DNA of 47,808 bases from Deltaproteobacteria bacterium. GTDB taxonomy: Bacteria; Desulfobacterota; Desulfomonilia; Desulfomonilales; Desulfomonilaceae. The DNA is taken from contig JAJYDQ010000029.1 in the NCBI GenBank assembly GCA_021777225.1, forward strand, positions 1 to 47,808. The letters run 5' to 3'. The notes under the pieces are model-generated. The model saw only the letters and a list, made by a program, of their open reading frames with translations, made no database searches and was not told the DNA's origin. Position numbers and translations under genes: made by a program. Below, in pieces: positions 43,643 to 47,808 of the stretch; the stretch's first letter is position 1, and each line of letters begins with the position of its first letter.

Positions 43643-44038
43643 ATGCCTGTTTTTGAAACTACTCAAAAGATGTACGAAGTCTTAGGGAATCTGTTCAAAC
43701 ATTTGGCCAACCACCCTGATTCCGGTCCAAAATTTAGGGAAGCCGGCATCGACATTCATTTCAGTATTTCTGACCCTTCAGGTGATATCTGGCTGACTCG
43801 AGCAGGCGAGGTAATCTGCGGAAGCGCTGATTTGAAACCCACGGTGGAAATGACCCTTAGCGGTGATAGTTGTCATCAGTTTTGGATGAAGCAACTATCG
43901 CTACCGGTAGCTCTTGCAAAAGGCAAAATTAGGGCAAAAGGACCTATGGGGAAGATCCTAAAACTCCTGCCCATCCTCAAGCCGGCTTATGAAGCTTATC
44001 CTGAAATTGCCCGAAACCACGGAATTGGCGTCTCATAA
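43643..44038 (+). CDS. SCP2 sterol-carrier-domain protein
   Basis: Small protein of 131 residues made of one SCP2 domain, which binds lipids or acyl-CoAs in a hydrophobic tunnel (family knowledge). Seen: IHFSISDPSGDIWLTRAGE, then the SCP2 stretch PTVEMTLSGDSCHQFWMKQL and KGKIRAKGPMGKILKLLPIL. The ATG at 43643 has GAGGAGG five bases upstream; an earlier in-frame start at 43616 adds nine residues with no site. First gene of an operon driven by the promoter at 43591, 17 bp before the first DUF2148 gene. A carrier for hydrophobic acyl-CoA substrates is likely (inference). Confidence 0.87.
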   Translation: MPVFETTQKMYEVLGNLFKHLANHPDSGPKFREAGIDIHFSISDPSGDIWLTRAGEVICGSADLKPTVEMTLSGDSCHQFWMKQLSLPVALAKGKIRAKGPMGKILKLLPILKPAYEAYPEIARNHGIGVS

Positions 44039-44055
44039 GCTCCAGGAGGCAGGAC

Positions 44056-44733
44056 ATGAGCACAGAACGAAGCGTGAAACAGTTTGAAGAGGACCGCAAG
44101 GAAGCGTGCAGGATAGCCGCCAGGCTTCTGCTAGCCTCCGGCACAACGTCGCCTAGAGTTGGAGGCGTAGGAGAATGCACCATACACATCATTGAAGACG
44201 ACTGCGACATTGAGGATATTTGTCAGCAGTTGGAAAGCATGTCTGATGAGGATAAGGCATGGGGCTTTTTTAAAAGAGACGCGGCCATGCTGAGAGACGC
44301 GGACGCTTTGTTGATAGTTACTTCACTCAGGAGTCTGACCGATCCTTCCGATATAAACTGTAACATGTGCGGCAAGCTCACATGTGAATATATGCGTGAA
44401 TCCGAGCGTCTGCCTAAAGGGCCAGGAACGGCTTTCCCCGGTCCGTTGTGCACTTTCAGGGCTAACAACGTAGCTTACGCCATTGACGGCATTGTCTCAC
44501 AGGCCCGTAATCTCGGGATTGACTATGGGGTTTATTGGTCTGCCGGGGCGGCCGCCATGAGAATGGGACTTGTTCCCAGAGATACTGGATTTGCTTTAAC
44601 CGTAGCAATTTCTATCACGGAAAAATCACCATTCCGTGATATTCCACTCAGGTACGCGGAAATGAATGAACGCACAATGAGTGATCGCATAATCAAGCGA
44701 CTCTGGCCTCAGTTCCGATCGATTTACAGCTAG
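44056..44733 (+). CDS. DUF2148 ferredoxin-domain protein (first copy)
   Basis: Protein of 225 residues of the DUF2148 family. A cysteine cluster NCNMCGKLTC (C102, C105, C110) with C132 (GPLC) would give a [4Fe-4S] site. N-terminal helix EDRKEACRIAARLLLASGTTSP is the family's opening. AGGAGG lies six bases before the ATG. It is followed by a second DUF2148 gene 23 bp downstream. The family is common in anaerobes and its role is unproven; sitting between SCP2 and acyl-CoA genes, electron transfer with the dehydrogenases is a reasonable inference. Confidence 0.85.
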   Translation: MSTERSVKQFEEDRKEACRIAARLLLASGTTSPRVGGVGECTIHIIEDDCDIEDICQQLESMSDEDKAWGFFKRDAAMLRDADALLIVTSLRSLTDPSDINCNMCGKLTCEYMRESERLPKGPGTAFPGPLCTFRANNVAYAIDGIVSQARNLGIDYGVYWSAGAAAMRMGLVPRDTGFALTVAISITEKSPFRDIPLRYAEMNERTMSDRIIKRLWPQFRSIYS

Positions 44734-44756
44734 TCAGTCTTAGTGGAGGACAAAAC

Positions 44757-45407
44757 ATGGAAAGACGGAAGATGGATGATCTTCTGCTCGGCGGATTGGA
44801 CAGAGCGGTAGAATTGATGACTGTAGCAGCGCATAACAGTTTCAGGTTTGGCGGAAAAAACACTTTGACAATTGTTAGCGCCGGCACGGATGATCTTCAG
44901 GAAATAGGAGAGTACTGTCTTTCATTGGGGGATATGTCGCCTCTAGGGGCAAGAGACGGAAGGCATGTCATCGAACTTCTCAAGGAACCCACCGCTCTAT
45001 TGATCCTGGGTGATAAACGGAAATCTCTGTTCAATTACAATTGTGGGGCTTGCGGCTATCGAAGCTGCGCAGAACTGAACGCCGCCGAAGAAGTTGAATC
45101 TCTGACATCCAACGGCCCCAGTTGCCAGTTCAGGAACATAAACCTTCACATAGCGGCCAACGCCGCAGCCATGATGGCGTGGCGCCTGGGGTTGTACTGC
45201 CGTGTGTTCAGCACTTTGGCGTTCGCAGCAAAGGCCATGCAAATCATTGAAGATATCGACATCGCGGTGAGCGTTTGCGTGAGTGTAGCCAAGCAGGATC
45301 CATTTTTTGACAGACACAAGTACTGGACCAAAGAGTATTGGGATGAAATTTTTAATAAGGAATTCCCCACTTTCAATCGCGGCTTCATAGGGGCTATTGA
45401 AGAATAA
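44757..45407 (+). CDS. DUF2148 ferredoxin-domain protein (second copy)
   Basis: Protein of 216 residues with the same architecture as its neighbour: C96, C99, C104 (NYNCGACGYRSC) and C123 (GPSC). The N-terminal half differs (LGGLDRAVELMTVAAHNSF), so the two genes diverged long ago and probably form a heteromer. GGAGG lies seven bases before the ATG. The ligase start is 24 bp downstream. The pair is likely one functional unit. Confidence 0.85.
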   Translation: MERRKMDDLLLGGLDRAVELMTVAAHNSFRFGGKNTLTIVSAGTDDLQEIGEYCLSLGDMSPLGARDGRHVIELLKEPTALLILGDKRKSLFNYNCGACGYRSCAELNAAEEVESLTSNGPSCQFRNINLHIAANAAAMMAWRLGLYCRVFSTLAFAAKAMQIIEDIDIAVSVCVSVAKQDPFFDRHKYWTKEYWDEIFNKEFPTFNRGFIGAIEE

Positions 45408-45431
45408 ATCGTGTGATTGCGGGAGGAGGGT

Positions 45432-47048
45432 ATGGGATCTAAAGCGCATCTGAATCAAGCCATGGCTTCGCATCTTGTGGAAATTAAGGCTGACGAAGCG
45501 CCTGACCAGGAGATATTTGTTTTTGAGCGTGGCAAATTTGGCGATGATGTTCTAACATATAAAGATCTTTACCAAAATTCTAACAAAGTCGCGCGCCTTT
45601 TGTTAGATCATGGTGTTGGGAAGAATGATGTTTTCGCCGTTTTCATGAGGAATTACCCTGAATTCGCCTACTGTATACTCGCAGGTGGATTTACCGGGGC
45701 TATCATGGTCCCGGTTGACCCTAGGTTGCGAGGGGACAGGCTGAAGTTTATTCTTGCGAACAGTAACGCAAAAGCCGTTATAGCGTCAGGTGAATGCCTT
45801 GAACAATTGACGGAAGTACTTGGGGATCTTCCCAAACTCAAATTCATCACCGTGGCCTACCAGCGAGACCAGGAGATCCCCGAAGACCCAAACTTCCCTG
45901 CGCTAAACGAAACTTTAGGTTCGGATTCCTGGTCGCCAGTGGAACAACAGATAATGGATGTCCGACATCCCATGCAGATCATATACACCTCCGGGACTAC
46001 AGGCGCTCCAAAAGGTGTCATGATACGCAACAATCGCCTTGGCGTGTTTAACATCATGACAAAACTGTGCTGGAAATACACAAAAACCGACTGCTTATAT
46101 ACGGGCCTTTCTTTGACTCATGGTAACGCCCAGGCTGTAACATTCTTTCCTGCGCTAAACATGGGCATAAAGGCGGTTTTCAGCCCCAGATTCACCAAGA
46201 GCAGGATATGGGACATTTGCAGGAAGTATGGATGCACAACTTTCTCACTTTTAGGCGGCATGATGGCGGGCATTTACAATGAGCCTACCAAAAGTGATGA
46301 CAATGACAATCCTGTGAAGATTGTGCTTAGCGCTGGGACTCCGAGATCTATATGGGAACCGTTCGAGCAGAGATTTGCGGTCAAAATTCTTGAATGGTAT
46401 GGCGCTGTGGAAGGAGGCTTTGCGTTCAAAACTCCTGGACAAGGTCCCATTGGGTCCTTCGGCAAACCCATACCGGGAATTATGGAATTCAAGGTTGTGG
46501 ACGAGAATGACAATGAAGTTCCTCCAGGAACAACAGGTGAACTAATCTCCCGGATGGTTCGAGGTGAAACAAAGGTGGACTATCTGGATCTACCTCAGGC
46601 ATCCGCGGAAAAAACCAGAGGTGGATGGCTACGATCAGGTGACATGGTCCATAAAGATGAAAAGGGGTGGTATTTTTTCGATTTTCGTGAGGGATCAGAA
46701 CTTAGGCGGGCGGGTGAATTTATTCAGCCGGACTACATAGAGGCGGTCCTTGGAAAACACCCCGACATAAGCGAGGTTTGCGTTTACGGTATTTCGGCCA
46801 TATCGGGAGCCCCCGGCGAGAGCGATCTGATAGCCGCTTTGGCGCCACTGAAAAAACGGTCAATAGACCCGAAATCCATTTATGACTTGTGCAAAAAGGA
46901 ACTCGAGCAAAATCACATTCCATCCTATCTGCAAATTGTGGATGAAATTCCTAAAAGCATCTCGGAAAAGGCGCTGGATAGAGTCCTAAGAGATGAGTTT
47001 TCTCCAGACGCCAAAAATGTCTATTCCTATGACAGTTACAGGCAGTGA
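45432..47048 (+). CDS. Acyl-CoA ligase (CaiC-like, AMP-forming)
   Basis: Acid:CoA ligase of 538 residues. Motifs: IYTSGTTGAPKGVMIRNN (A3), EWYGAVEGG (A5), GDMVHKDEKGWYFFDFREGSELRR (A7-A8 at about 402-425) and a C-terminal lysine in PKSISEKALDRVLRDEF, where the usual G before K is E, as in CaiC-like ligases. Such enzymes act on carnitine-like or other short unusual acids. The ATG at 45432 has GGAGGAGGG just upstream; an in-frame TTG at 45417 is less likely. Third ligase of the window, co-directional with DUF2148 and the next dehydrogenase (17 bp gap). Confidence 0.92.
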   Translation: MGSKAHLNQAMASHLVEIKADEAPDQEIFVFERGKFGDDVLTYKDLYQNSNKVARLLLDHGVGKNDVFAVFMRNYPEFAYCILAGGFTGAIMVPVDPRLRGDRLKFILANSNAKAVIASGECLEQLTEVLGDLPKLKFITVAYQRDQEIPEDPNFPALNETLGSDSWSPVEQQIMDVRHPMQIIYTSGTTGAPKGVMIRNNRLGVFNIMTKLCWKYTKTDCLYTGLSLTHGNAQAVTFFPALNMGIKAVFSPRFTKSRIWDICRKYGCTTFSLLGGMMAGIYNEPTKSDDNDNPVKIVLSAGTPRSIWEPFEQRFAVKILEWYGAVEGGFAFKTPGQGPIGSFGKPIPGIMEFKVVDENDNEVPPGTTGELISRMVRGETKVDYLDLPQASAEKTRGGWLRSGDMVHKDEKGWYFFDFREGSELRRAGEFIQPDYIEAVLGKHPDISEVCVYGISAISGAPGESDLIAALAPLKKRSIDPKSIYDLCKKELEQNHIPSYLQIVDEIPKSISEKALDRVLRDEFSPDAKNVYSYDSYRQ

Positions 47049-47065
47049 GCCCAAAGAGGTGAAAA

Positions 47066-47808
47066 ATGTCTTATCTAGAGCTGAATATAGATCTTACCGA
47101 TGAACAAAACGCCATTAAAGAACAGGCCCACAAGTTCGCCGCCGAAATCCTCAGACCCGCTGGTCTGGAGCTGGATAAAATTTCCGATCCTGAAGACGTT
47201 ATCAAAAGTACTGTTTACTGGAGCGCCATGAAAAAGGCGTATGAATTGGGCTACCATAACACACTCATGCCTGATAGCTATGGTGGCCTGGGGCTGGATC
47301 CTCTGGACATTCACCTGGTTTTCGAAGAACTGGGTTGGGGTAGTTCTGACCTGGCGCTGTCCATAGGAGTAGCGTGTTTTCCGGCATTCTTCGCTTCAAT
47401 GCTGCCCAACGACATTCTGGAACAGAATATCATTTACCCGTACTGTCAGAATACGGACGCCACTTTCGTGGGCTGTTGGGCCATTACTGAGCCAAATCAC
47501 GGAACAGACCAGCTTTGTCCGAAGACAGAGGTATTCCACGATCCTTCAATCAAGGGTCAGCTTCGAGCCCGTCTTGATGGAGACCAGTGGGTCATAAATG
47601 GCCAGAAATCAGCGTGGGTGTCAAATGGCCCTGTCGCAACTCATGCCCTGGCGTATTTAAGTCTCGATCCTGCAATGGGTTTGGCGGGTGGAGGAATCTG
47701 CATTATACCCCTGAACGCTTTAGGCGTCAGCAAAGGCCGCTCTCTCAACAAAATGGGGCAAAGGGCCTTGCCTCAGGGGGAGATTTACTTCGACGACGTC
47801 AGAGTTCC
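47066..47808 (+). CDS. Acyl-CoA dehydrogenase (partial, C-terminus off the window)
   Basis: At least 247 residues of an acyl-CoA dehydrogenase. The start MSYLELNIDLTDEQNAIKEQ has GAGG a few bases before ATG. Seen: LMPDSYGGLGLDPL, CWAITEPNHGTDQL at the FAD/substrate loop (GTD replaces GSD) and WVINGQKSAWVSNGP. It comes 17 bp after the ligase and is part of the same operon. The last part and the catalytic residue lie beyond the right edge. Insertions (SIKGQLRARLDGDQ) are unlike short-chain enzymes. Confidence 0.9.
   Translation, partial: MSYLELNIDLTDEQNAIKEQAHKFAAEILRPAGLELDKISDPEDVIKSTVYWSAMKKAYELGYHNTLMPDSYGGLGLDPLDIHLVFEELGWGSSDLALSIGVACFPAFFASMLPNDILEQNIIYPYCQNTDATFVGCWAITEPNHGTDQLCPKTEVFHDPSIKGQLRARLDGDQWVINGQKSAWVSNGPVATHALAYLSLDPAMGLAGGGICIIPLNALGVSKGRSLNKMGQRALPQGEIYFDDVRV

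Noticed and set aside
1-47808. CRISPR arrays, insertion sequences, tRNA and rRNA genes
   Set aside because: No regular repeats, transposase motifs or cloverleaf-like sequences were seen on either strand.

Overview
The window looks like a chromosomal segment of a Gram-negative, probably anaerobic or facultatively anaerobic bacterium. A Desulfobacterota (deltaproteobacterial) fatty-acid or aromatic-acid degrader of the Syntrophia/Desulfomonile kind fits best. This is inferred from many acyl-CoA dehydrogenases, acyl-CoA ligases and DUF35-linked thiolases, a large TPR/GAF sigma-54 activator, and many two-component proteins. No rRNA, tRNA, CRISPR or insertion sequence was seen, and no marker gene fixes the taxonomy.

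Layout. (1) Positions 1-4007, minus strand: livK-livH-livM-livG, a branched-chain amino acid/carboxylate-type ABC importer; livG runs off the left edge. (2) 4328-5800: a DASS-family anion symporter. (3) 6064-11101: a single-domain response regulator, a sensor kinase translationally coupled to an exported beta-carbonic anhydrase, and a PhoR-like kinase. (4) 11261-16116: a HAD-fold protein, a Kef-type antiporter with TrkA domains, an exported nitroreductase-like protein and an Fsr-like MFS exporter. (5) 16198-20421: a heme oxygenase gene divergent from a B12-binding protein, which is coupled by a one-base stop/start overlap to a histidine kinase and followed by a response regulator. The B12 protein has the W-H-N8-E-H pattern and axial histidine expected of the light-sensing cobalamin protein CarH but no DNA-binding domain, so this may be a cobalamin-photoreceptor two-component system. 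(6) 20448-22271: a large membrane protein with GT-C-like features.

(7) 22272-37871, all minus strand: a catabolic cluster of about 15.6 kb. In transcription order it holds a beta-keto acid cleavage enzyme (BKACE), MaoC hydratase, a thiolase-like protein without the catalytic Cys, a thiolase with Cys, a DUF35 protein, an acyl-CoA ligase, DUF169, a frameshifted coaE, two acyl-CoA dehydrogenases, a degraded thiolase tail plus a second thiolase (about 91% identical to the first), another dehydrogenase, an MBL hydrolase and another acyl-CoA ligase. (8) 38267-41374: a sigma-54 enhancer-binding protein with TPR-like, GAF, AAA+ and Fis-type HTH regions. (9) 41597 to the right edge: a plus-strand operon set with a long acyl-CoA dehydrogenase, SCP2 protein, two DUF2148 iron-sulfur proteins, an acyl-CoA ligase and a partial acyl-CoA dehydrogenase.

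Working together: three good -24/-12 (sigma-54) promoter matches lie around the activator, one driving the minus-strand BKACE cluster and two driving the plus-strand acyl-CoA genes. The simplest reading is one locally regulated regulon for taking up (Liv/DASS carriers), activating, dehydrogenating, hydrating and thiolytically or aldolytically cleaving an unusual carboxylic acid. The substrate cannot be read from sequence. No 3-hydroxyacyl-CoA dehydrogenase or electron-transfer flavoprotein is present in the window.
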